Shown piece by piece: positions 56,249 to 64,000 of a DNA stretch of 64,000 nucleotides; the stretch's first letter is position 1, and the number at the start of each line of letters is the position of its first letter. Source of the stretch: Pseudomonas mosselii (lineage in GTDB: Bacteria > Pseudomonadota > Gammaproteobacteria > Pseudomonadales > Pseudomonadaceae); contig NZ_VAUO01000003.1 of NCBI RefSeq assembly GCF_005796105.1, positions 124,001 through 188,000 of the forward strand, read 5' to 3'. Position numbers and translations under genes: made by a program. A model generated the notes under the pieces. It was not told where the DNA came from and did not search any database. It saw only the letters and a list, made by a program, of their open reading frames with translations.

Positions 56249-58816
56249 TCAAGCCAAAGCCGGCTGGGCCTGGCTCTCTGGATGCAGCGGCAGCAGTGGC
56301 GAGTGCGGATCGTTGTCGATCGATGCGCGCCACACGTCGATCCACGCCGAGTGATGCCCGGCCCAGACCTGCTCGTGCAGGCGCGACAGAGCCACTGGAT
56401 CGCTCAGCAAGGCCAAGCGGGTATTGCCGTCCAGCCCCTTTGGCCCGACTTCCAGCGCCTTGGCCACTCGCTCGGCACGCAACGCCTCGATTGGCGCAGC
56501 CTTGCCATGCCGCGCCGTGGCCATGGCACAAGCCAGCGCGTTCTGGCGCGGGTCGACCACGGCCCGCACGAAACCGTCGTGCAGGGCGTGCCAGCGGTTC
56601 TCGTGGGTGTACTGGTCGGTGGCCAGCAGCGCTTGCGGCGTGGCGTACTCCTCAGGAATCAGGAACAGCTTCTCGTCACGGGCCGCCAGGCCCAGGCGCA
56701 CACGGCTGGAGATAACCGATACCGGGATCGACAACACCAGCGAACCCACGATTGGCGCCAGCCACCACAGGAAGCTCGGATTCAACCATGCCACCAGGCC
56801 AGCCCAGGCAACGCCGAGCAGGGTCTGCGGACCGTGGCGGCGTACCGCCTCGCTCCATGGAGTGGAGTCATCGTCACGCTGCGGCGAGTTCCAGGTTGCG
56901 GCCCAGCCGAGGAACGCAGCCAGCACGAAACGGGTGTGGAAGATCATCCGCACCGGCGCCAGGAGCATGGAAAACAGCATCTCCATCAGCATCGACAGGG
57001 TGACTTTGACGCGCCCACCGAATTCGGTGGCGCCCTTGGCCCAGATCAGTACCACGCTCAGCAGCTTCGGCAGGAACAGCAGCACAATGGTGGTGGAGAA
57101 CAGCGCGATGGCTTTTTCCGGGTGCCACTGCGGCCACAGCGGGTAGAGCTGGAACGGCTCGATGAAGTATTGCGGCTCCATCAATGTGTTGGTCGCCAGC
57201 AACGCCGTCGACAACACCAGGAACAGGAACCACAGCGGTGCCGACAGGTACGACATGACACCGGTGAGGAACACCGCGCGGTGTACCGGGTGCATGCCCT
57301 TGACCAGGAACAGGCGGAAGTTCATCAGGTTGCCGTGGCACCAGCGACGGTCACGCTTGAGTTCATCGAGCAGGTTCGGCGGCAGCTCTTCGTAACTGCC
57401 CGGCAGGTCGTAGGCAATCCAGACGCCCCAACCGGCACGACGCATCAACGCGGCTTCGACGAAGTCGTGGGACAGAATAGCCCCGGCGAACGCGCCCTTG
57501 CCCGGCAACGGCGCCAACGCGCAGTGCTCGATAAAAGGCTTCATGCGAATGATCGCGTTGTGGCCCCAGTAGTGCGACTCGCCCAGTTGCCAGAAATGCA
57601 GGCCGGCGGTGAACAGCGGGCCATACACCCGGGTGGCGAACTGCTGCATGCGTGCATACAGGGTATCCATGCCCGAGGCCTTCGGCCCGGTCTGGATGAT
57701 GCCCGCATCCGGGTTGGCCTCCATCAGGCGCACCAGGCTGCTCAGGCATTCGCCGGTCATGACGCTGTCGGCGTCGAGCACGACCATGTACTTGTACTCG
57801 CCACCCCAGCGACGGCAGAAGTCGTCGAGGTTGCCGCTCTTGCGTTTGACCCGGCGCCGACGGCGGCGATAGAAGATGCGCCCGAAACCTTTGGTCTCGC
57901 GGCACACGTCCAGCCAGGCCTGTTGCTCGGCCACGGCGATATCGGTGTCGTTGGTGTCGCTGAGCACGAAGAAGTCGAAACGGTCGAGGTTGCCGCTGGC
58001 GGCCACCGACTCGAACGTCGCCCGCAGGCCGGCGAACACACGCGGCACATCTTCGTTGCAGATCGGCATAACCAGCGCGGTGCGCGCCTCGGGAGCGATT
58101 GGCTCATTGCCTGCGCTGCTGCCCGAGATGCGGTACTTGTCACGCCCGGTGAGCAGCTCCAAAAAGCCCATCAACGCGGTCCAGAAACCGGCCGATACCC
58201 AGCAGAACAGGATGCCGAACAGCACCAGGATGGACGTCTGCAAGGCATACGGCCAGACCTGCACCACGGTGTCCCACAGCGGCTGGTTGAAGATCTCGTC
58301 GAAATCGACGAACGACCAGCCCTGGTAAGGCAGGATACCCTTCATGTACCAGCCGGCAACGAACGTCTGGCCGATCATCAGGGTCAGCAGGATGTAGCGA
58401 CGGATCGAGCCAACCGTACGCCAGCGCGCTGGCGGCAGCTCGCGCTTGGGCGGCTGCGGGGCGTTGGTGCGACCGGTCATGCGCCGCCAGATACGGATCA
58501 GCACGTTGGTGCGCCACGGCTCGGGCACGACCTTGGTGCGCTTGATCGGCGGGGCGATCTTCAGGCACAGCCGCCCACTGCCGTCGACGCCGAGCATTTC
58601 GGCCTCTTCCAGCTCGGCGGCGCTGCCAATAGTCAGGCGCGAACCCACCGAGGCCTGCACGGCCTCGGTAGTGCTGGCGGCAGGTTGCGCCGCCAGGCGT
58701 TGGTGCAGCTCGCTGAACGAGGTGCAGCTAGCGAGTTCCGCACGCTGCTCGTCGCTCAGAGGAAGGTGGGCCAGGTATTCGCCAAGCGATTCTGGCCTTG
58801 GGCTTGAGTTACTCAT
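56249..58816 (-). CDS. opgH: glucans biosynthesis glucosyltransferase H
   Basis: OpgH polymerises beta-1,2-linked glucose from UDP-glucose and passes it across the inner membrane, forming osmoregulated periplasmic glucans. The 855-residue GT2 protein has an N-terminal cytoplasmic part, about eight membrane helices, and the catalytic domain with [27 protein letters not shown] (DxD type) and [14 protein letters not shown] (the QxxRW-type motif). Its ATG overlaps the opgG stop by eight bases, so the two are translationally coupled. Confidence 0.97.
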   Translation of the reverse strand: MSNSSPRPESLGEYLAHLPLSDEQRAELASCTSFSELHQRLAAQPAASTTEAVQASVGSRLTIGSAAELEEAEMLGVDGSGRLCLKIAPPIKRTKVVPEPWRTNVLIRIWRRMTGRTNAPQPPKRELPPARWRTVGSIRRYILLTLMIGQTFVAGWYMKGILPYQGWSFVDFDEIFNQPLWDTVVQVWPYALQTSILVLFGILFCWVSAGFWTALMGFLELLTGRDKYRISGSSAGNEPIAPEARTALVMPICNEDVPRVFAGLRATFESVAASGNLDRFDFFVLSDTNDTDIAVAEQQAWLDVCRETKGFGRIFYRRRRRRVKRKSGNLDDFCRRWGGEYKYMVVLDADSVMTGECLSSLVRLMEANPDAGIIQTGPKASGMDTLYARMQQFATRVYGPLFTAGLHFWQLGESHYWGHNAIIRMKPFIEHCALAPLPGKGAFAGAILSHDFVEAALMRRAGWGVWIAYDLPGSYEELPPNLLDELKRDRRWCHGNLMNFRLFLVKGMHPVHRAVFLTGVMSYLSAPLWFLFLVLSTALLATNTLMEPQYFIEPFQLYPLWPQWHPEKAIALFSTTIVLLFLPKLLSVVLIWAKGATEFGGRVKVTLSMLMEMLFSMLLAPVRMIFHTRFVLAAFLGWAATWNSPQRDDDSTPWSEAVRRHGPQTLLGVAWAGLVAWLNPSFLWWLAPIVGSLVLSIPVSVISSRVRLGLAARDEKLFLIPEEYATPQALLATDQYTHENRWHALHDGFVRAVVDPRQNALACAMATARHGKAAPIEALRAERVAKALEVGPKGLDGNTRLALLSDPVALSRLHEQVWAGHHSAWIDVWRASIDNDPHSPLLPLHPESQAQPALA

Positions 58817-60536
58817 CGGCAGGCAACTGATAGCTCCAGGTCTCGGTCAGCACTTTCTCAGTGGTGGCCGGGGCCTCGGTGGTGGACGCCGCGTCGGCGG
58901 CAGGTTGCTCGGCAGCTTTCTCAGCCTTGGCTTTCTCGGCCTTGGCGTGGACGTTCTTGGCGGCGGCCTTGGTTTCCTTGGCAGGCTTAGGCTGCTCGAC
59001 CGGCACGTCACGCACCAGGGCGGCACGCATTTCGGTGGACTTCTTCGGATCCTTGATCTTCAACCGCAGGGTCAGGCGCCAGCCTTTGGTTTCCGGGTTG
59101 TAGCGCAGGTTGTTCTCGACCACCTCGGCGTTGTCGCCGGTGCTGACCTGGCTACGCACAGCGGCGTCGGCCGGCAGGGCGGCGAGGTTGGGGCCGACGA
59201 AGTCGACCAGCAGGGCGACGCTGCCATCGAGCTGGCGAATCAGGTTGGCTTGCTTGACGTCACCGCTGGAGCGTAGGGTCTGCTTGACCCAACCCAGGTC
59301 CTGGGCGTGCAGTTGGTCTTCCTTGATGGTCCAGCGCAGGCGATAGTCGTACTCGAACGGCTTGCCTGGCTCAGGCAAGGTTTCCGGGCTCCAGAAAGCC
59401 ACGATGTTGTCGTTGGTCTCGTCGGCGGTTGGGATCTCGACCAGATCGACAGTGCCTTTGCCCCAGTCGCCTTTAGGCTCGATCCAGGCGCTCGGGCGCT
59501 TTTCGTACTCGTCGTCGAGGTCTTCGAAGTCGCTGAACGCGCGCTGGCGCTGCAAGAGGCCGAAACCACGCGGGTTTTCCACGCTGAAGTTGCTGACTGC
59601 CAGGTGCTTTGGGTTGTTCAGCGGGCGCCACAGCCATTCGCCGTTGCCCGCGTGGATGCTCAGGCCTTCGGAGTCGTGCAGGGCCGGACGGTAGTTCTGT
59701 ACCTTGGACGGCTGGTTGGGACCGAACAGGAACATGCTGGTCAGCGGGGCGATGCCCAGGCGGCTGACGTGGTCACGCAGGTACACGCGCGACTTGACGT
59801 CGACCAGGGTGTCTTCGCCCGGACGCAGGGTCAGCTTGTAGGCCCCAGTGGAACGCGGCGAGTCGAGCAGTGCGTAGATCACCAGATGCTTGTCGTTAGG
59901 CTTGGGCTTCTCGACCCAGAACTCGCGAAAACGCGGGAACTCTTCGCCCGACGGCAGTGCGGTGTCGATGGCCAGGCCACGGGCCGACAGGCCGTAGCGG
60001 TGGCCCTTGCCGACCACGCGGAAGTAGCTGGCGCCAAGCAGGGTCATGATCTCGTCCTGCTTGTCGGCCTTGTTGATCGGGTAGAGCACGCGGAAGCCTG
60101 CATAACCCAGGTTCTTGGTGGCCTCGGCGTCATGCGGCACGTCGCCGAACTCGAAACGGCTTGGGTCGTACTTGATCTCTTCGACCTTGTTGGCGGTGAT
60201 CTCGTTGATTTTCACCGGCGTGTCGAAGTGCATGCCCTGATGGTAGAAGGACAGCTTGAACGGCGTCTTGTCCTTGGCCCACTCGGCCTTTTCCTGGAGG
60301 AAGTGGATCTTCTGGTAGTCGGCGTACTTCATGTCGCGGAACACCGGCGGCAGATTGCTCTTCGGTGCCTCGAACTTCTGACCGGCCAGATCCTTTGCCT
60401 TGGCTGCAACATCGTCCAGATTGAATGCCCACAGCTGGCCTGCGCTCATCAGGCCGACCAGCGCAACGCCAGCCAGCACGACCTTACGTAGCCGGGTGCC
60501 GGGGATTCTTGGTGCAATACAGGGGCTTACAATCAC
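58809..60536 (-). CDS. opgG: glucans biosynthesis protein G
   Basis: OpgG is periplasmic and shapes the glucan backbone with OpgH. The 575-residue product has a signal region (about 18-38), then [29 protein letters not shown] and [21 protein letters not shown], all family-typical. Near the C-terminus (about 512-560) it has an inserted Lys/Ala/Glu-rich stretch before the final [14 protein letters not shown], not found in the 511-residue E. coli protein. The start is taken as GTG 60536, six bases after GAGGA; a TTG at 60542 is too near that site. Confidence 0.95.
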   Translation of the reverse strand: MIVSPCIAPRIPGTRLRKVVLAGVALVGLMSAGQLWAFNLDDVAAKAKDLAGQKFEAPKSNLPPVFRDMKYADYQKIHFLQEKAEWAKDKTPFKLSFYHQGMHFDTPVKINEITANKVEEIKYDPSRFEFGDVPHDAEATKNLGYAGFRVLYPINKADKQDEIMTLLGASYFRVVGKGHRYGLSARGLAIDTALPSGEEFPRFREFWVEKPKPNDKHLVIYALLDSPRSTGAYKLTLRPGEDTLVDVKSRVYLRDHVSRLGIAPLTSMFLFGPNQPSKVQNYRPALHDSEGLSIHAGNGEWLWRPLNNPKHLAVSNFSVENPRGFGLLQRQRAFSDFEDLDDEYEKRPSAWIEPKGDWGKGTVDLVEIPTADETNDNIVAFWSPETLPEPGKPFEYDYRLRWTIKEDQLHAQDLGWVKQTLRSSGDVKQANLIRQLDGSVALLVDFVGPNLAALPADAAVRSQVSTGDNAEVVENNLRYNPETKGWRLTLRLKIKDPKKSTEMRAALVRDVPVEQPKPAKETKAAAKNVHAKAEKAKAEKAAEQPAADAASTTEAPATTEKVLTETWSYQLPADE

Positions 60537-60800
60537 GAGCAATCCTCGCCGAAAAACAGATCATGAAACCAACGGCCAGCGACAAATGCCGGGTTGGCGA
60601 GCACTGTTCGGACCCCGTGAGGGCGTAATGATTCCCCAAACGGATCCAGACAATGCTCGTGTCAAAGTGAACCGAACCTACGAACGCAGGCTCACGCAGC
60701 GCGCGATTATCCAGCAGGTCGCGTTACAACGCATCAGGCTGGACAAAGTATTTATCGTACAAAACCCCTTGTTTTCCTACAAACAAGGGGTTTTTTGACC
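60537..60800 (-). other. opgG upstream region (264 bp)
   Basis: No gene is supported. It contains the opgG ribosome site, the terminator at 60761-60796 and an AT-rich stretch suited to the opgG promoter. I could not place a convincing -35/-10 pair. Confidence 0.5.
60761..60796. terminator. strong bidirectional terminator between dtd and opgG
   Basis: CCCCTTGTTT, loop TCCTAC and AAACAAGGGG form a ten-base perfect stem flanked by AAAA on the left and TTTTTT on the right. It ends the pip-dtd transcript on the minus strand before the opgG promoter. Confidence 0.93.
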
Positions 60801-61238
60801 TCATATTTGTAACATAAATGTTACCGGGCCATCATTGACCAGGTGAACCTGCATATCGGCACCAAAACGCCCGCTGGCCACGTTCGGGTGTTGGCGCCCA
60901 GCCTGCGTGAAAAGATACTCGAACAACTCGGCGCCAAGTGCCGGAGGGGCCGCGGTCGAGAAGCTCGGGCGCATGCCGCTGCGGGTATCTGCCGCCAGGG
61001 TGAATTGTGAAACCAGCAGCAGCCCACCGCCGACATCTGTCAGCGAGCGATTCATCTTGCCCTGCTCGTCACTGAACACCCGATAGTTGAGCAGCTTGTG
61101 CAGCAGTTTATCGGCATGTTCCCGAGAATCTTCAGGCTCAACCGCCACCAGCGCCAGCAAACCCTGGTCGATGGCGCCGACGATCTCGCCGGCAACTTCG
61201 ACCCGTGCGCCGCGCACACGCTGGATCAGGCCTTTCAT
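60801..61238 (-). CDS. dtd: D-aminoacyl-tRNA deacylase
   Basis: Dtd hydrolyses D-amino acids from mischarged tRNA. The 145-residue product begins [33 protein letters not shown], with the catalytic-site segment [15 protein letters not shown] and the cross-subunit Gly-Pro of NDGPVTF. Length is typical. It overlaps pip by four bases (ATGA). Confidence 0.97.
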   Translation of the reverse strand: MKGLIQRVRGARVEVAGEIVGAIDQGLLALVAVEPEDSREHADKLLHKLLNYRVFSDEQGKMNRSLTDVGGGLLLVSQFTLAADTRSGMRPSFSTAAPPALGAELFEYLFTQAGRQHPNVASGRFGADMQVHLVNDGPVTFMLQI

Positions 61239-62206
61239 GCTTCGTCCAGGGGCAGGTCGAGCAGGCGGCGGGCCATCTGGTCGGCAGCGCGCACCAGAGC
61301 ATCGGTAATACCGGGTTCGGAGGCCGCGTGACCGGCGTCGCGGATCACCTTCAACTCGCTGTTCGGCCAGGCCTGGTGCAGCGCCCAGGCGTTATCCAGC
61401 GGGCAGATCACGTCATAGCGGCCATGCACGATCACCGCTGGCAGGTGGGCAATCTTCGGCATGTCGCGGATCAGTTGGTCCGGTTCGAGGAACGCGTTGT
61501 TAGTGAAATAGTGGCACTCGATGCGGGCAATCGACAGCGCGCGCTGCGGCTCGGAGAAACGATCGACCACCAACGGGTTGGGACGCAGCGTGGCGGTGCG
61601 CCCTTCCCAGGTGGACCAAGCCTTGGCCGCGTGCATCTGGGCGATCTGGTCGTTGCCGGTAAGGCGCTTGTGGAAGGCACCGACCAGGTCGCCCCGCTCT
61701 TCGGGCGGGATCGGCGCGATGTAGTCCTGCCAGTAGTCGGGGAACAGGCGGCTGGCACCTTCCTGGTAGAACCAACTGATCTCCTGCGGGCGGCACAAAA
61801 AAATGCCACGCAGGATCAAGCCGTGCACGCGTTCTGGGTGCGTCTGGGCATACGCCAGGGCCAGGGTCGAACCCCATGAGCCGCCGAACAACACCCACTT
61901 GTCGATCCCCAGGTGCTCGCGAATACGCTCGAGGTCCTCGACCAGGTGCCAGGTGGTGTTGTTCTCCAGGCTCGCATGGGGCGTGGAACGGCCGCAGCCA
62001 CGCTGGTCGAAGGTGACGATACGGTACAGGTTCGGGTCGAAGTAGCAACGGCTCTGGGCATCGCAACCAGCGCCAGGGCCGCCGTGGATGAACACCACTG
62101 GCAGACCTTCTGGCGAGCCGCTTTCATCGACGTACAACACGTGCGGCGCTTCCACGGCCAGATCGTGCCGGGCGTAGGGTTTGATCTGCGGGTACAGGGT
62201 CTGCAT
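61235..62206 (-). CDS. pip: proline iminopeptidase
   Basis: Pip releases N-terminal proline from peptides. The 323-residue alpha/beta-hydrolase has HGGPGAGCD (oxyanion region), [12 protein letters not shown] and the nucleophile Ser110 in [20 protein letters not shown] and [10 protein letters not shown] supply the Asp and His. The S33 family also contains close epoxide-type hydrolases, but these motifs and length are those of Pip. It starts the pip-dtd unit. Confidence 0.95.
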   Translation of the reverse strand: MQTLYPQIKPYARHDLAVEAPHVLYVDESGSPEGLPVVFIHGGPGAGCDAQSRCYFDPNLYRIVTFDQRGCGRSTPHASLENNTTWHLVEDLERIREHLGIDKWVLFGGSWGSTLALAYAQTHPERVHGLILRGIFLCRPQEISWFYQEGASRLFPDYWQDYIAPIPPEERGDLVGAFHKRLTGNDQIAQMHAAKAWSTWEGRTATLRPNPLVVDRFSEPQRALSIARIECHYFTNNAFLEPDQLIRDMPKIAHLPAVIVHGRYDVICPLDNAWALHQAWPNSELKVIRDAGHAASEPGITDALVRAADQMARRLLDLPLDEA

Positions 62207-62473
62207 TGCGCACTCCGTGTGAGGATTTAGTCAGCCGTTGGGCATCATAAACCTGAATTGCGCTTTGAGCATGTGTCTCGGCGAGATCATCTTGTGCATA
62301 GGCAGTAGGCAAGGCCCATTACCCACCGCCCACCTGCAAATTACCCGACAAGCCGATGCCGACCTGCACGCGCAGCCACTCAGCCAAAGGCCTGTGAAGC
62401 ACATATATCTACCACTTTCGCGCCAGGCGGAACCGCCAAAGTCCGTTGCCCTCATCACGCAATGGAGCTCGCT
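62207..62473 (+). other. intergenic region upstream of the toxin-like gene (267 bp)
   Basis: No gene is supported. A TATATC box at 62404-62409 is a possible -10 but has no -35 at the right spacing. The last bases give GGAG at 62464-62467, a good ribosome site for the gene starting at 62474. Confidence 0.4.
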
Positions 62474-64000
62474 ATGCCAACCTCGCCCAACATCCACTAC
62501 GCCACGATCGAACAAAAGATCCCTGCCTGGCTAAAACAAACCTCCGCGCCAGTGCACCACGCGCTGCGCAAGGCGCAACAGGCACCCGCCTGGCTGGTGG
62601 CGGCGATCCAGCGACAGCCCGATGTCGCCAAGGCCTGGAGCGATGAGCATGCGCGCCACCGTGAACACCATGCACGCGTGCAGGAACTGTTCGCCCAGTT
62701 GCCCGACCTGGAGAGCTTTGCCAGAAAGGTGCTGAGCGATGCCATCGAAGAACGGTTCAGCCCCACGTCCCCCATCGATGTGGACAAGACCTATCTCATC
62801 GACGCACGCCTGATCGACACGACCCATGCCATCGACAGCCGCCAGGCCGTGAACCGCGCGACACGTTCACTACTGCAATGCGCTCTGCACAACTTCGATA
62901 CCGACTCGGCAGCCGAGCATGGCATGGACGCACCCGATGCGCTGTTGAAGAAGTCAGTGATCGTCGATCACCGCCGATTCATGGGCACACTGCCCATCAA
63001 CAACCGGATCGACATCACCGCCGAAGCCTTTGCCGGCCTGTGCCGCAGCCTGGATATCGGGGCTAGGTATCATGAACGGGTGCATGCCATCTATTACCCC
63101 GCAGCCACCGTCGAGCGCAGCGCCGACGAGGTGGCGCTGGAGGTCTACCAAACATTGGGTAGAGCCGAAGTCTCGGCATTCCGGCAGTCCTTGCACTTCG
63201 CAAGGCTCAAGGGCGATATCGATCAAGGTTTCTACGACGCAGCCCTTGCCTTGCCCATGGACGAAGCACCGAAGGCAAACGCCACCATCACCTTCAACAC
63301 ACTGAGCCTCTGGGAAGCCGAGCTGACCGGCGTTGTCCTCATCGAGCGGGAAGCCGACGGGCAAAAGACGCACACGCTGTACATCCCACAAGACGACGAG
63401 ACACCGCTCAAGACATTTTCCTCCATCGAGGCACTGGACAAGGCGCTTAGCGACCGTCTACGGGCGAACATGGGCTACTTGAACCCGCATATTGCCGATC
63501 GCGACAAAGCCTCGGTGCAAACCCGCCTGGCAGACCGCCTTGCACCGCTTGGATGGAGCACGCGTGGCCTGCACGAGCGCTTACCCGACCCACATGCCAG
63601 CCTGTACCCGGTAGCCCACCCGTTCAGACATGCCTTCCAGGGCAAGATGGCGTTCCAGAAGGCCGAGCGCCATGAAAAGGATGCCCTGTACAACGCCACC
63701 CCCACCGAAATCGTCGATCGTCGTGCCGCCCAGGCCCACCGCGAACTGGTCTTCGCACGCGTGCTGACCGGATTGAACATTGCCGGCTTCTTCGTGCCGG
63801 GCCTGGGCCAGTTCATGCTTGCAATCTGCGTGACGCAATTGGCCTTCGAGGTATATGAGGGTATCGAAGCCTGGCACAACGACGAACGCGACACCGCGCT
63901 TAATTACCTGGTCGACGTCATTGAGAACGTTGCGATCATGGCCGCACTCAGCGCTGCGCATAAGGGCCTCAAGGGTATGAAGGGTGAAGCCAATGGCCCG
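62474..64000 (+). CDS. dermonecrotic-toxin-like (DUF6543-type) large protein, N-terminal 509 residues, runs off the window
   Basis: The frame from 62474 stays open for 509 codons to the window end with no stop. GGAG lies six bases before the ATG. No signal peptide is present. The N-terminus (IPAWLKQTSAPVHHAL, then AWSDEHARHREHHARVQELF) and later parts recall the large Pseudomonas proteins annotated as dermonecrotic toxin domain/DUF6543. Those parts are LRRSLDIGARYHERV-like LCRSLDIGARYHERV, ITFNTLSLWEAELTGVVLIE, YIPQDDETPLKTFSSIEAL and AAQAHRELVFARVLTGLNIAGFFVPGLGQFML. A hydrophobic stretch at about 430-465 is followed by another near 490. Some members end in LRR and NEL-type ubiquitin-ligase domains; whether this one does cannot be seen. 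Confidence 0.7.
   Translation, partial: MPTSPNIHYATIEQKIPAWLKQTSAPVHHALRKAQQAPAWLVAAIQRQPDVAKAWSDEHARHREHHARVQELFAQLPDLESFARKVLSDAIEERFSPTSPIDVDKTYLIDARLIDTTHAIDSRQAVNRATRSLLQCALHNFDTDSAAEHGMDAPDALLKKSVIVDHRRFMGTLPINNRIDITAEAFAGLCRSLDIGARYHERVHAIYYPAATVERSADEVALEVYQTLGRAEVSAFRQSLHFARLKGDIDQGFYDAALALPMDEAPKANATITFNTLSLWEAELTGVVLIEREADGQKTHTLYIPQDDETPLKTFSSIEALDKALSDRLRANMGYLNPHIADRDKASVQTRLADRLAPLGWSTRGLHERLPDPHASLYPVAHPFRHAFQGKMAFQKAERHEKDALYNATPTEIVDRRAAQAHRELVFARVLTGLNIAGFFVPGLGQFMLAICVTQLAFEVYEGIEAWHNDERDTALNYLVDVIENVAIMAALSAAHKGLKGMKGEANGP

Noticed and set aside
56282..58807. 841-codon plus-strand frame opposite opgH
   Set aside because: Long only because of GC-rich codon structure of opgH; Gln/His/Arg-rich translation without domains.
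62404..62409. TATATC as the promoter of the toxin-like gene
   Set aside because: No -35 element at suitable spacing; kept only as a weak possibility in the region note.

Overview
The window is a 64 kb chromosomal segment from a fluorescent pseudomonad of the Pseudomonas putida group. The GC-rich codon use, the gene order (ahcY-metF, a pilGHIJ-chpA-chpC chemosensory cluster, gshB-tonB, pyrRBC', hslVU, phaC1ZC2D/phaFI, ubiE-ubiJ-ubiB, hisIE, tatABC, two MCPs, opgGH-dtd-pip) and the typical Pseudomonas intergenic REP elements all match that group as I know it. Almost everything is core genome. I saw no insertion sequence, prophage, CRISPR array, tRNA or rRNA.

Layout: 1-5.6 kb holds the end of an unidentified gene, a DUF1090 protein, a class II cytochrome c, MltA, a MAPEG protein, an EamA permease, a CPA1 Na+/H+ antiporter and an acyl-CoA thioesterase. 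From 5.7 to 8.3 kb lie ahcY, preceded by an SAH riboswitch, and metF (the activated methyl cycle). From 8.4 to 17.9 kb come an orphan solute-binding protein, the helicase RhlE, the yceJ-yceI pair, an FAD amine oxidase with a long low-complexity tail, bioA, rsmE and a hemolysin III-type membrane protein.

From 17.9 to 26.7 kb the minus strand carries a compact twitching-type chemosensory operon (pilG-pilH-pilI-pilJ-chpA-chpC) without the pilK methyltransferase or chpB methylesterase. It is followed on the plus strand by gshB, a tonB, yqgE-ruvX-pyrR-pyrB-pyrC' and hslV-hslU. From 36 to 43 kb lies the medium-chain PHA locus: two synthases, the depolymerase and the regulator PhaD on the plus strand, converging with the granule proteins PhaF and PhaI on the minus strand. 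Matching inverted repeats upstream of phaC1 and phaI are candidate PhaD operators. From 43 to 49 kb come ubiquinone, histidine and Tat genes in overlapping arrays, then a second rsmE-like gene. From 49 to 56 kb lie two tandem chemoreceptors and a three-gene amino-acid ABC transporter. From 56 to 62 kb lie opgGH, dtd and pip.

The right edge (62,474 to the end) holds the first 509 codons of a large open gene resembling the N-terminus of the Pseudomonas dermonecrotic-toxin-like (DUF6543) proteins. It is the most accessory-looking and least understood gene here. The intergenic spaces hold two repeat families: standard REP elements, often as inverted pairs, and a second family built from degenerate 7-bp AGCTTGC units arranged as inverted arrays at about eight places.
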